Source: an uncultured Helicobacter sp. (lineage in GTDB: Bacteria; Campylobacterota; Campylobacteria; Campylobacterales; Helicobacteraceae). From it: 64,000 bases of DNA. The position numbers and the translations under genes were made by a program. This document shows, in pieces, positions 34,672 through 43,124 of the stretch. The stretch spans positions 62,001 to 126,000 of the forward strand of contig CALVDZ010000003.1 in assembly GCA_944326445.1 (NCBI GenBank), in the 5' to 3' direction. The notes under the pieces were generated by a model. It saw nothing but the letters and a program-made list of their open reading frames with translations, searched no databases and had not been told where the DNA came from. Within the stretch, counting starts at the first letter, position 1. Every line of letters starts with the position of its first letter.

Positions 34672-35370
34672 TTATTTACCGCCAGAGAGGACTTTGTGCC
34701 AGATTCTACCATCGAGTTTTAGCTGCATGCTCACTTGCATCACACCATCTTTCCAAATGCTCTCGCTAATCTCGGCATTACGGATAAGGGCTTGGACTTT
34801 TGTTTTGACTGTGGAGTTTTGCACCACCATATCCTTTACCGTATCCTGTGCATTCAAGCGGATACCATACATTTTTTCGCCGATTTGTCTATACGCATCG
34901 ACAATCGCAGCGCGCTTGGCGAGAGCCATAGCCTGACCGGGCGAGATTGTATTCTCTGGGGGTATCCCCATACCTACTGCATTGAGCTCGATGACATTGT
35001 TTTCTGTGAGCATTGGGGAATTTGGGATAAGAGATTCTGACTGCTTGGGCGTGAGGATCTCATCTCGCTCAAACTTTGGATCGCGATCGTGATCGCGCAT
35101 ACCCGAAACCTCGACCTTATCAATCACCATCGTATTAACGCGCTGTGGCTGTGCCAAGGCAGGCTGTGCCATAAGGTTTGGGTTTGTGTTATACCCGGGC
35201 ATAGGTGGGTATGTGGGTGCTTGGATTGGTGCGTAGTTTGGTTGCGCACTTGGTGGGATCAATCCATTGCTAGCACCACGCGTCTCGCCTCCTACTTCAA
35301 GCAAACTGCAACCACCCATCGCTAATGCGATAGCTGCTATGATAGAACCTCTAAGCACTTTGTCTTTCAT
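34672..35370 (-). CDS. LPP20-domain lipoprotein, FlgP-like
   Basis: 232 residues from ATG 35370, 7 bases after AAAGGA; an ATG two codons earlier is too close to that site. Lipobox AMGGC gives Cys21. A Pro/Asn/Gln-rich stretch (35-85) precedes an LPP20-like domain (AMALAKRAAIVDAYRQIGEK, then a C-terminal MQLKLDGRIWHKVL). FlgP of Campylobacter, an outer-membrane lipoprotein of the flagellar basal disk, has this domain; the match is by pattern only. The downstream lipoprotein could be a FlgQ analogue, but similarity is not visible. Confidence 0.6.
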   Translation of the reverse strand: MKDKVLRGSIIAAIALAMGGCSLLEVGGETRGASNGLIPPSAQPNYAPIQAPTYPPMPGYNTNPNLMAQPALAQPQRVNTMVIDKVEVSGMRDHDRDPKFERDEILTPKQSESLIPNSPMLTENNVIELNAVGMGIPPENTISPGQAMALAKRAAIVDAYRQIGEKMYGIRLNAQDTVKDMVVQNSTVKTKVQALIRNAEISESIWKDGVMQVSMQLKLDGRIWHKVLSGGK

Positions 35371-35425
35371 TTTCATTCCTTTGATGTGATTTTTACTCTG
35401 CTTAAAGCAAAAGAGATTCCAACTT

Positions 35426-36010
35426 TTAAAAACGCTTATACACGCTAAGCATATAGCCATTATGAGGAGTTACACCCACGGCAAGTGCCATATTGTGAGA
35501 TTCTAGCTTGCTCGCAAAGGCGTATGAGACAAAAAACCCCAAAGCCGCACCAGCGAGAACCTGCTCTGTGGTATGTCGCTGCGCATACACGCGCGAAGCA
35601 CCCGTGAGCGTAGCTAAAACCCCCAAAGGCACGGAAAATTTCCACCCATATCGCTTGTGTGCAAAGCCCACTGCAGAAAACGCAAATGAAGTGTGCCCAG
35701 AGGGAAACCCATCATAGCTGCCATTATTTGGGCGTTGGGAGATACTTGCGAGATTTTCACTAGAGCGCGAGAGGATCACAAAGCCCTGCTTGATGAGATA
35801 TGTGCCCGCTAGGGTAACCGCCGAGCCTAGAGCTTGTTGTTTCACACCCTCCATATCATCAGCAGCATAGCTATATGCCATCATGACAAAGGGCAGCACC
35901 TGCATCGCATCGCCAAAAATCTCAAAGCCACTTTTTGCCTGCGCCAAAGATACATTTATAATGAGGCTAAAAAGCCCAACGCGCACACAATGCCTACACA
36001 ATCTCATCAT
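35426..36010 (-). CDS. PAP2-family phosphatase
   Basis: 194 residues with a signal peptide (VGLFSLIINVSLAQA) and the PAP2 motifs PSGHTSFAF and SRVYAQRHTTEQVLAG, which contain the two catalytic histidines. The residue usually Asp after the second His is Gln, as in some other PAP2 enzymes. The first motif is weak (SISQRP). Possible roles include removing phosphate from lipid A or undecaprenyl diphosphate; the substrate cannot be told from sequence. Confidence 0.75.
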   Translation of the reverse strand: MMRLCRHCVRVGLFSLIINVSLAQAKSGFEIFGDAMQVLPFVMMAYSYAADDMEGVKQQALGSAVTLAGTYLIKQGFVILSRSSENLASISQRPNNGSYDGFPSGHTSFAFSAVGFAHKRYGWKFSVPLGVLATLTGASRVYAQRHTTEQVLAGAALGFFVSYAFASKLESHNMALAVGVTPHNGYMLSVYKRF

Positions 36011-36026
36011 AAATACATCTTAAAAG

Positions 36027-36045
36027 CCCCCTAGAATCTAGGGGG
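36027..36045 (-). terminator. terminator of the lactate permease gene
   Basis: The 19-bp perfect palindrome CCCCCTAGAATCTAGGGGG has AGAATCT at its centre. On the minus strand it follows the lldP stop by 8 bases and is followed by CTTTTAAG, so it is a good rho-independent terminator. Confidence 0.75.
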
Positions 36046-36052
36046 TTAGTCT

Positions 36053-37765
36053 CTATGCCGAGGGGATTAGCCAAGGCATCCAAAACGCGATAGCATAGGT
36101 AAAGATACCAATACCAATCACAAAGATTATGGAGTATTTAATCGTGAATCTAAAGAGATCGGATTCTTTACCGACTAATCCCACCGCTGCACACGCGATT
36201 GCAATACTTTGTGGAGAGATCATTTTGCCCACAACCCCACCTACAGAGTTTGCCGCGAGGAACAGCACCTCTGGTATATCAAGCTGCCTTGCAGTAAGCT
36301 GCTGCAATGTCCCAAAGAGGAGGTTTGAGCTTGTATCACTACCGGTTAGGAACACGCCAATCCAACCCACCACAGGCGAGAAGAACGCAAAGGCATCGCC
36401 GGTTTGCGCTAGAGCTAGGGCTAAAGACGCTGATAAGCCGCTATAGTTTGAAACAAACGCAAAGCCCACCACAAGCACGATGGTAAGAATGGCAAATTTC
36501 ATCTCATTTAAAGTCTCGCCAAAAGTCGCCACCGCAGTGGAAACCTTGACTTTGAGCAAAAACATCGTGATGATAGCAACAATGAGGATAGAGGTCCCCG
36601 TGGCGTTGATGAGTGAAAACTCAAGCACGGATTTTACCGGCACATTGCCACTTGATTCTGGCACGACAGGATAATGCTGCAAAATCTCGGCAAGGCTTGG
36701 GAAAGCGACTTTAAACACAGAAAAATTCAAGATTCCGGCTTCTTGTGCCACGCCACCCGTGGAGAGCTTCGCGCCTGCTGCGACAAAGAGATCTTTGAAC
36801 CAACCTTGTGTCCAAATCACGATGACTACGATAAGTAGCACAAATGGCAACCACGCAAGCACAATGTCTTTGGTAGAATATTTTTTCGCCTCTATGCTCG
36901 CACTGCCACCCACGCTCTCATCAAATTTGAAAACATTCTTTGGCTGCCAAAATCTAAGGAATACTGCCACTGCGATGATAGATACCACCGCTGAAGCGAT
37001 ATCGGGTAGCTCTGGCCCTAGGTATGTTGCGGTGATATATTGCACAATCGCAAAGCTCCCACCTGCCACAAGCGCCACGGGCCAAGTCTCTTTGACACCT
37101 TTAAAGCCATTCATCAAAAAAATGAGGAAAAAGGGGATAAAAAGCGAGAGTGGTGGGAGCATATGCCCTGCCATCGCAGAAATCTCAATCGCAGGGACAT
37201 CGACTGCCTTTGCCATCGCCGTGATTGGTATCCCAACCGCCCCAAAAGCCACCGGCGCGGTATTGGCAATCATACACAGCCCCGCTGCATACAATGGACG
37301 CAAGCCTAGCCCCACGAGCAATGCCGCGGTAATCGCCACAGGACCGCCAAAGCCGATAGCTCCCTCCAAAAACGCCCCAAAACAAAATCCAATGAGGATA
37401 ACCTGAATCCGCTGATCGGGTGTGATAGCGATAATAGATTCACGCAAGATATCAAAATAGCCCGATTTTACAGTGATTTTGTAGAGAAAAATCGCCGCAA
37501 TGATAATCCACGCAATAGGCCACACACCATACAGCCCGCCATACACAAAGCTCCAAAGCATTTTGTCTGCAGGCATACCATACACAAACACCGCGATAAT
37601 CGCCGCAAGCGCAACGGTTAAAAATCCTGCAGTATGTCCCTTTGTCTTTAACACCACAAGCGAGACAAAAAACATCGCAATAGGTAAAAACGCTACAAAC
37701 GCGCTTAGCCACATATTATTTAGTGGATCATAGTTTTGCACCCACCCAAGCACCTGAGTCTCCAT
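36053..37765 (-). CDS. lldP: L-lactate permease
   Basis: 570 residues with about 12-14 hydrophobic segments and the LctP-family signatures (GFCFGAFLEGAIGFGGPVAI, GVFLTGSDTSSNLLFG). The start ATG 37765 has GGAGG 8 bases before it; an upstream in-frame ATG overlaps that site. It imports lactate in symport with protons. Divergent from lutABC, which oxidises the lactate, across a 265-bp shared control region. Confidence 0.93.
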   Translation of the reverse strand: METQVLGWVQNYDPLNNMWLSAFVAFLPIAMFFVSLVVLKTKGHTAGFLTVALAAIIAVFVYGMPADKMLWSFVYGGLYGVWPIAWIIIAAIFLYKITVKSGYFDILRESIIAITPDQRIQVILIGFCFGAFLEGAIGFGGPVAITAALLVGLGLRPLYAAGLCMIANTAPVAFGAVGIPITAMAKAVDVPAIEISAMAGHMLPPLSLFIPFFLIFLMNGFKGVKETWPVALVAGGSFAIVQYITATYLGPELPDIASAVVSIIAVAVFLRFWQPKNVFKFDESVGGSASIEAKKYSTKDIVLAWLPFVLLIVVIVIWTQGWFKDLFVAAGAKLSTGGVAQEAGILNFSVFKVAFPSLAEILQHYPVVPESSGNVPVKSVLEFSLINATGTSILIVAIITMFLLKVKVSTAVATFGETLNEMKFAILTIVLVVGFAFVSNYSGLSASLALALAQTGDAFAFFSPVVGWIGVFLTGSDTSSNLLFGTLQQLTARQLDIPEVLFLAANSVGGVVGKMISPQSIAIACAAVGLVGKESDLFRFTIKYSIIFVIGIGIFTYAIAFWMPWLIPSA

Positions 37766-38030
37766 AAGAAGCACCTCCATAGTCAAAACTCCAAAGCGTT
37801 AGATTCTGTGTGTTATAGAATCTTATCCACGCCTTATCCCCACTAGCTTAACATTTTTTTTATAAAAGCAAAAGACAAACGCCAAAAACTTCGCGCACAA
37901 ATCCGCAAAGAATGTAGTTTTGAAACAAAACTTAATAAATTCTAAAAGAAATGAGCACTTTTGATATTGCTTAAAGCAGGACTGGGATATCATACGCAGA
38001 CAACGACAAACTTCAAGCAAGGAGACAATC

Positions 38031-38756
38031 TTGAGAGTGTATTTTTTCTCGACCTGTATCGGTGCGGCGGCGTTTGCCGATACCTGTGTCAATAGTATCA
38101 AGCTTTTGCAAAAAGAGGGCGTGGAAGTCGTCTTCAAAAAGGATCAAACCTGTTGCGGACAGCCTAGCTTTAACTCCGGCTATTATGAGGAGAGCAAAAA
38201 AATCGCCCTCCATAATATGAATCTCTTTAAAGGTAGCGAGCCTATTATCCTGCCTAGCGGTTCTTGTGCGGGTATGATGAAAGTCGATTACATTGAGCTA
38301 TTTGAGGGCAGCGAGTATGAGGAGGAGGCGCGGGCGTTTAGCAGCAGAATCTATGAGCTTAGTGAGTTTCTGGATTCTGTATTAAAAGTGCGTTATGAGG
38401 ATAGGGGTGCGCCTACAAAGGTTACTTGGCATAGCAACTGCCACGCGCTGCGCACAGCCAAATGTATAGATTCTGCAAAAAATCTCATCAAAAGCCTTAG
38501 TAATGTCGAGCTTATCGAGCTAGAGAGAGAGGAGGAGTGCTGCGGGTTTGGCGGCACCTTTAGCGTCAAAGAGCCCGAGATTTCAAACGCTATGGTAACC
38601 CAAAAGGTGCAAGACATCGCCTCAAGAGGCGTGGAGTATATCCTAAGCGCGGATGCGGGGTGCTTGCTAAACATATCTGGCGCGATGAAAAAGCAGGGCG
38701 TGGGCGTCAAGCCTATGCATTGGTATGATTTTTTAGCACAGCGAATCGGACTATAA
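38031..38756 (+). CDS. lutA: lactate utilisation protein A (Fe-S)
   Basis: 241 residues with two CCG cysteine-rich domains (TCCGQPSFNSG and ECCGFGGTFS), the LutA/YkgE family. The start is TTG at 38031 with AAGGAG 6 bases before. LutABC is the Fe-S complex that oxidises L-lactate to pyruvate into the respiratory chain. First gene of the plus-strand operon divergent from the permease. Confidence 0.9.
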   Translation: MRVYFFSTCIGAAAFADTCVNSIKLLQKEGVEVVFKKDQTCCGQPSFNSGYYEESKKIALHNMNLFKGSEPIILPSGSCAGMMKVDYIELFEGSEYEEEARAFSSRIYELSEFLDSVLKVRYEDRGAPTKVTWHSNCHALRTAKCIDSAKNLIKSLSNVELIELEREEECCGFGGTFSVKEPEISNAMVTQKVQDIASRGVEYILSADAGCLLNISGAMKKQGVGVKPMHWYDFLAQRIGL

Positions 38757-38765
38757 GGAGGCAAT

Positions 38766-40205
38766 ATGAGCAGTATCAAGCAGCAATACCACGATATCGT
38801 GCATACCAAACTAGAGGACGCCCAGCTACGCAAAAATCTCCTAAGCGTGATGGATACGCTTAAGGGCAATCGCAAAAAGCTCATCTCTACGCGGTTTTTG
38901 GATTGGGAAGCTCTGCGGCAAAAGGGCAAGGAGATTAAGCAAAAAAACCTCTCTAAACTCGATAGCTTGCTAGAGGAGTTTGAATCTAACGCGCTAAAAA
39001 ATGGCTTTATCGTGCATTGGGCAAAAAACAGCGAGGAAGCAAACCAAATCGTGCTTGAAGTGATGCAAAAAAATGGCATTACTAAGATTCTAAAAGGCAA
39101 GTCGATGGCGAGCGAGGAAACCCACCTCAATGCGTTTTTGAAAGCTAAGGGACTAGAGCCTATTGAAACGGATTTGGGCGAGATTATTATCCAGCTTATT
39201 GATGAGCCACCCGTACATATCGTCGCTCCGGCAATCCACAAAAACCGCTACCAAATCGGCGAGATTTTCCACCAAAAGCTTGGCGCGCCGCTAGAATCAG
39301 AGCCCGAAAAACTCAATGAAATTGCGCGCGTGCATTTGCGAAAAGAGTTTAAGGAATTTAGGCTAGGGCTTAGTGGCGTGAATTTTGCCATTGCTAAGGA
39401 AGGGGCGATATGGCTACTAGAAAATGAGGGCAATGGGCGTATGAGCACCACGGCGTGTGATATCCATATCGCATTTTGTGGGATCGAAAAAGTCATTGAG
39501 AGCTTTGAAGACGCTAGCACGCTTAATGCCCTGCTAATCCCCTCTGCCACTGGCGCACCCGTAACCTGCTACAACAACATCATCACTTCCCCACGCAAAA
39601 GCGGCGAGCTTGATGGACCCAAAGAGGTGCATATCATCCTGCTTGATAACAACCGCTCACAAATGCTAAGCGATGCACACTATTACCGCGCGCTTAGCTG
39701 TATCCGCTGCGGCACTTGCCTCAATCACTGCCCCGTGTATGACAAAATCGGCGGGCACGCGTATTTGAGCACCTATCCCGGACCTATTGGCGAGGTGATC
39801 TCCCCCCAACTTTTTGGGCTAAATAAATTTAGTCCTATGCTTGATCTCTGCTCGCTTTGTGGGCGGTGCTCTGAAGTGTGTCCGGTGAAAATCCCACTTG
39901 CAGAGCTCATTAGGGATTTGCGCTCTGAGCGTGTGGGGCAGGGGCGTAAAAGCGTGGTGGGGACAGATGTAACCACACAAAATCCCGCTGAAATCAAAGC
40001 AATGGCGCAGTTTGCAAACCTAGCGACAAGCCCTAGCAAATGGCGGTTTGCGCTAGGCTTAGCGGGAGTTTTCGCCCCACTTGGCAAGGTGTTTGCGCCC
40101 TTTGTGCCATTGCTAAAGACTTGGGTGAAATACCGCGAGTTCCCACACATTAGCGGCGGGCTTCACAAAAAAGTATCCCAAATGCAAGGAGTGATTTATG
40201 AGTAA
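38766..40205 (+). CDS. lutB: lactate utilisation protein B (Fe-S)
   Basis: 479 residues. An N-terminal LUD domain (about 60-290; KGKSMASEETHLN, EGAIWLLENEGNG) precedes two 4Fe-4S motifs (CIRCGTCLNHCP and CSLCGRCSEVCP), the LutB/YkgF layout. It is 9 bp after lutA and overlaps lutC by 8. Confidence 0.92.
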   Translation: MSSIKQQYHDIVHTKLEDAQLRKNLLSVMDTLKGNRKKLISTRFLDWEALRQKGKEIKQKNLSKLDSLLEEFESNALKNGFIVHWAKNSEEANQIVLEVMQKNGITKILKGKSMASEETHLNAFLKAKGLEPIETDLGEIIIQLIDEPPVHIVAPAIHKNRYQIGEIFHQKLGAPLESEPEKLNEIARVHLRKEFKEFRLGLSGVNFAIAKEGAIWLLENEGNGRMSTTACDIHIAFCGIEKVIESFEDASTLNALLIPSATGAPVTCYNNIITSPRKSGELDGPKEVHIILLDNNRSQMLSDAHYYRALSCIRCGTCLNHCPVYDKIGGHAYLSTYPGPIGEVISPQLFGLNKFSPMLDLCSLCGRCSEVCPVKIPLAELIRDLRSERVGQGRKSVVGTDVTTQNPAEIKAMAQFANLATSPSKWRFALGLAGVFAPLGKVFAPFVPLLKTWVKYREFPHISGGLHKKVSQMQGVIYE

Positions 40206-40845
40206 AAATGAGATTTTAGGGCGTGTGCGGGATTCTCTGAAAAACAACGCCCATATCCCAGCCCCAAGCGTGTGCTATGCTAATCCGATGAACTACACGC
40301 ACAAGGAGCTTTTGGAGGAATACAAACTCAACCAAACCAACAATAAAGCCATCGTGCGTGAATCTAGCCAGCAGGAGCTAGAATCCACCATAGAGCAGAT
40401 TCTAAAAGAAGTGCAGGCAAAGCAGGTGCTCTATAACGCTGATGTGAAGTTGGAGTTTAAGGGCGTGGATTGCGCGCTTATCCCTTATACCCAAAGCGTA
40501 GATTCTGTGCGTGAGGAGCTTTTTAAAATTGATACTTCTATCGTGGAGGCGCGCTGTGGCGTGGCAAATCTAGGGATCGTTGGGCTAAGTGCTAATCCAC
40601 AAGCTCCGCGTCTAAGCTCACTCATCACCAATAACTGCATTTATTTGCTCAAAAAAGAGGCTATCGTAGAGACACTTTATGCGGGGATAGAGCATATCAA
40701 GAGCCATGAGAGGGAGCGCAGTGGCACGGAGATTTTGCCCACAAATATCATCTTTGTAGCCGGACCTTCACGCACGGCAGATATCGAGCTACAAACGGTG
40801 TTTGGCGTGCATGGACCGCGTGTGGTGTATGTGGTGGTGTATTAG
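40198..40845 (+). CDS. lutC: lactate utilisation protein C
   Basis: 215 residues, LUD domain (ANLGIVGLSANPQAPRLSS, then VAGPSRTADIELQTVFGVHGP). This is the third LutABC component. Its ATG lies inside the end of lutB. Confidence 0.9.
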   Translation: MSKNEILGRVRDSLKNNAHIPAPSVCYANPMNYTHKELLEEYKLNQTNNKAIVRESSQQELESTIEQILKEVQAKQVLYNADVKLEFKGVDCALIPYTQSVDSVREELFKIDTSIVEARCGVANLGIVGLSANPQAPRLSSLITNNCIYLLKKEAIVETLYAGIEHIKSHERERSGTEILPTNIIFVAGPSRTADIELQTVFGVHGPRVVYVVVY

Positions 40846-40868
40846 ATTTTAATATTAGGGGGTGGAAT

Positions 40869-41249
40869 ATGAATGTAGATTCTCGATTGTGGATTACCAA
40901 GGATTCTAAGAGCTATTTGGGTGCGGGGAGGATCGAGCTACTAGAGCGAATCAAAGAGAGCGGCTCGATCTCCAAGGCTGCAAAACAGATGAAAATGAGC
41001 TACAAAGCGGCGTGGGATAGCATAGACATCGCCAACAAACTCGCCGTGCCAAATCCGCTCGTCATCTCAAATGCCGGCGGGGGCAAGGACAGCGGCACGC
41101 GCCTCACGCCAGAGGGGCAAAAGGCTATCGATACCTTTAGGAGTCTCCAAGCACTCAAAAATGATTTTTTTAGCTATCTTGATGGGGCAAAGGACTTCGA
41201 TGAGCTAAGCGAGCGCATACAAAAGCTTTCAGAGAGGCTAAATTCTTAA
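40869..41249 (+). CDS. ModE-like winged-helix regulator
   Basis: 126 residues matching the ModE N-terminal DNA-binding domain: GAGRIELLERIKESGSISKA, then AKQMKMSYKAAWDSI as recognition helix region, then GGGKDSGTRLTPEG. There is no molybdate-binding TOBE domain. It follows lutC by 23 bp, so control of lactate genes is possible, though the family usually regulates molybdate uptake. Confidence 0.8.
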   Translation: MNVDSRLWITKDSKSYLGAGRIELLERIKESGSISKAAKQMKMSYKAAWDSIDIANKLAVPNPLVISNAGGGKDSGTRLTPEGQKAIDTFRSLQALKNDFFSYLDGAKDFDELSERIQKLSERLNS

Positions 41250-41309
41250 GAGATTCTGTGCATTTTGGACTGCGTTCATAGAATCTTATGCCAAACTTTA
41301 GGAGACTAG

Positions 41310-42354
41310 ATGAAAAAACGCAAAATCATCATCCGCCTAGATGGCGGACTTGGCAACCAAATGTTTATGTATGCGTTTGCGAAGTTTATGCAGGAGCAAG
41401 GCTATGAAGTATTGCTAGATTCTGTAATGATTACTAGGGGGGGGGGCAGGGCATAACCGCGCCTTTGAGCTTAAGTGCTTTGACATCGACTCATCGCTAA
41501 TCCTTGAAAAACACTCCCTAAAACACCCTCATCTTTTGCTATATCGCTACTATCACGCGCTCAAGTGGAGAGCACTCAAGGCTTTTGGGATAGTACGCAT
41601 ATTTTGGGATTCACACTTTTGGCGCAAATGGCTCTATGCCACCGAGCCAAGGACGCGAGAAGCCTACAAGAGATTCCTTGCAAAGATTTCAGAGCACAAG
41701 CCCGTGTTTGGCGACAACGCCTATATCGTCCATAGTTATTTTATCCATCATCACTTTGTGGATTCTGTGTATGCGCACTTGCGGGCGGACTTTACCCTTA
41801 GCAAAGCACTCTCTGCACGCAATAAAACGCTAAAAGCAAGGATTTCACGCACACCAGATTCTGTATTTTTGCACATACGGCGCGGGGATTTTTTGCAATC
41901 CAAACATTGGCAGTTTAAAAAACTTGGAAGCACCTACTACAACAACGCCATAGACGCTATCAAATCCCATATCACAAATCCCCATATCTTTATTTTTAGC
42001 AACGACATCGCGTGGTGCAAGGCGTATTTTCTCAATAGCTTAGAATCTAGTGTGCGCGAGAATGTGTGCTTTGAGTTCATAGAGGGCAATAGCGAGACAG
42101 ATGCCGCCCAAGAGATGGAGCTAATGCGAAGCTGCAAAAACGCCATTATCGCAAATTCCACATTTAGCTGGTGGGCAGCCTATCTCATCAATCACACACA
42201 AAAAATCGTGTGCATGCCCAACTCGTGGTTTCACAATCACGATACATTGCCTAATAATTTTATGCAGTGTGAGGGCTGGAAAGTAATCGATGATGTTTGG
42301 AGGAGTAAGCCCGATGGAGCAAGTAAGAAGTCTGATACACAACACGAAGCTTAA
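41310..42354 (+). pseudogene. futC: phase-variable alpha-1,2-fucosyltransferase, out of frame
   Basis: GGAG lies 6 bases before ATG 41310. The first frame codes for the GT11 start (RLDGGLGNQMFMYAFAKFM) and stops at 41454-41456 after 48 residues, just past a run of ten G. The rest of the enzyme continues in another frame (GHNRAFELKCFDI onward) to 42354 with the GT11 motifs HIRRGDF and NSTFSWWAAYL. Nine or twelve G would restore a protein of about 347 residues. GT11 enzymes add fucose to galactose in LPS O-antigen, making H-type or Lewis structures in H. pylori. The G10 state here is off. Confidence 0.85.
41437..41446 (+). repeat. poly-G10 tract (contingency locus)
   Basis: Ten consecutive G within codons 43-46 of the fucosyltransferase. 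Slipped-strand changes here switch the gene on (9 or 12) or off (10, 11). Confidence 0.9.
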
Positions 42355-42412
42355 GGAGAGACTATCGGCGCACAAATCCACAAAGTGATGCATGCCAATC
42401 TCCCCACACGGA

Positions 42413-42465
42413 GCAAGTGGCAATTCACTTGCCACGAGCGGTATCAAGTTTGTGAAACAAACTTG
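42413..42465. repeat. pair of adjacent perfect hairpins
   Basis: GCAAGTG (42413-42419) pairs with CACTTGC (42426-42432); CAAGTTTGT (42445-42453) pairs with ACAAACTTG (42457-42465) around GAA. They lie between the convergent fucosyltransferase and outer-membrane protein genes and may end both transcripts. Similar word-plus-reverse hairpins occur at 22139-22178 and 45911-45933. Confidence 0.7.
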
Positions 42466-42483
42466 CATGAGATTCTATAGAAT

Positions 42484-43058
42484 CTAGAAGTTATAGCTAT
42501 ACCCAATCATTCCGATTAAATGTCGCTGCGTGCTACCGGCGTGGGCGAGACTAAGCGTTGGAATTTTCATACTTAAATCCACGCGATGTGTCCCGCTAGC
42601 GATGAGGCTAAGCCCGAGATTGAGCGGTAGCATAAAGCCTCCGCTGTGTCCCGCTGTGTTTTTAGCACACCATACCCGGCACCAAGCCCCACAAACGAGC
42701 CAAACACCACAGATTCGCTCTCATAAAAATTTAGTAGCAAATCCACATTAGCATTGACATAGTGCAGATAGCTGCCATTTGTGCCACTCTCACTAGAGTG
42801 TAGATTCATACCATAGATATAATCGACATAGCCGCGCAAACCAAGGGCTTTTGAAAAATAGAGATTGTAGCCAAGCTTTGCGCCGACATTAAGATAGCGC
42901 GGCGCAATAACCTGCAATCCTGCATTCCCGTGCTCAAAGCCGATACTATAGCCCGTAGCAAATCCCACAAAAGCCCCACTTTTTATCGTGTGCAAATCTT
43001 TTGCGCTCATTTGCGCACATAGCACCATCGCACCTAAACTAAGAAGAATCTTTTTCAC
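42484..43058 (-). pseudogene. outer-membrane beta-barrel protein with a frameshift
   Basis: Start GTG 43058 (KKILLSLGAMVLCAQMSA signal peptide). The frame reads as a beta-barrel up to GAGYGVLK, then leaves frame at the A5 run in CTAAAAACA and stops at 42573. In the -1 frame the protein continues sensibly (NTAGHSGGFMLPLNLGLSLI, ending IGMIGYSYNF) to TAG at 42484-42486, with the aromatic C-terminus expected of a barrel. One more A restores 191 residues. Either a recent mutation, a slip site or a sequencing undercall. Confidence 0.75.
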
Positions 43059-43124
43059 ACACCCCTCTAAAATTTTATGTAAAAACTTAGGCCACAAAGA
43101 TGAAATCCGCAAATGCTGGGTGGA

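Noticed and set aside
37059..37406. Long plus-strand frames across the lactate permease
   Set aside because: Shadows of lldP, whose hydrophobic segments and family motifs are clear on the minus strand.
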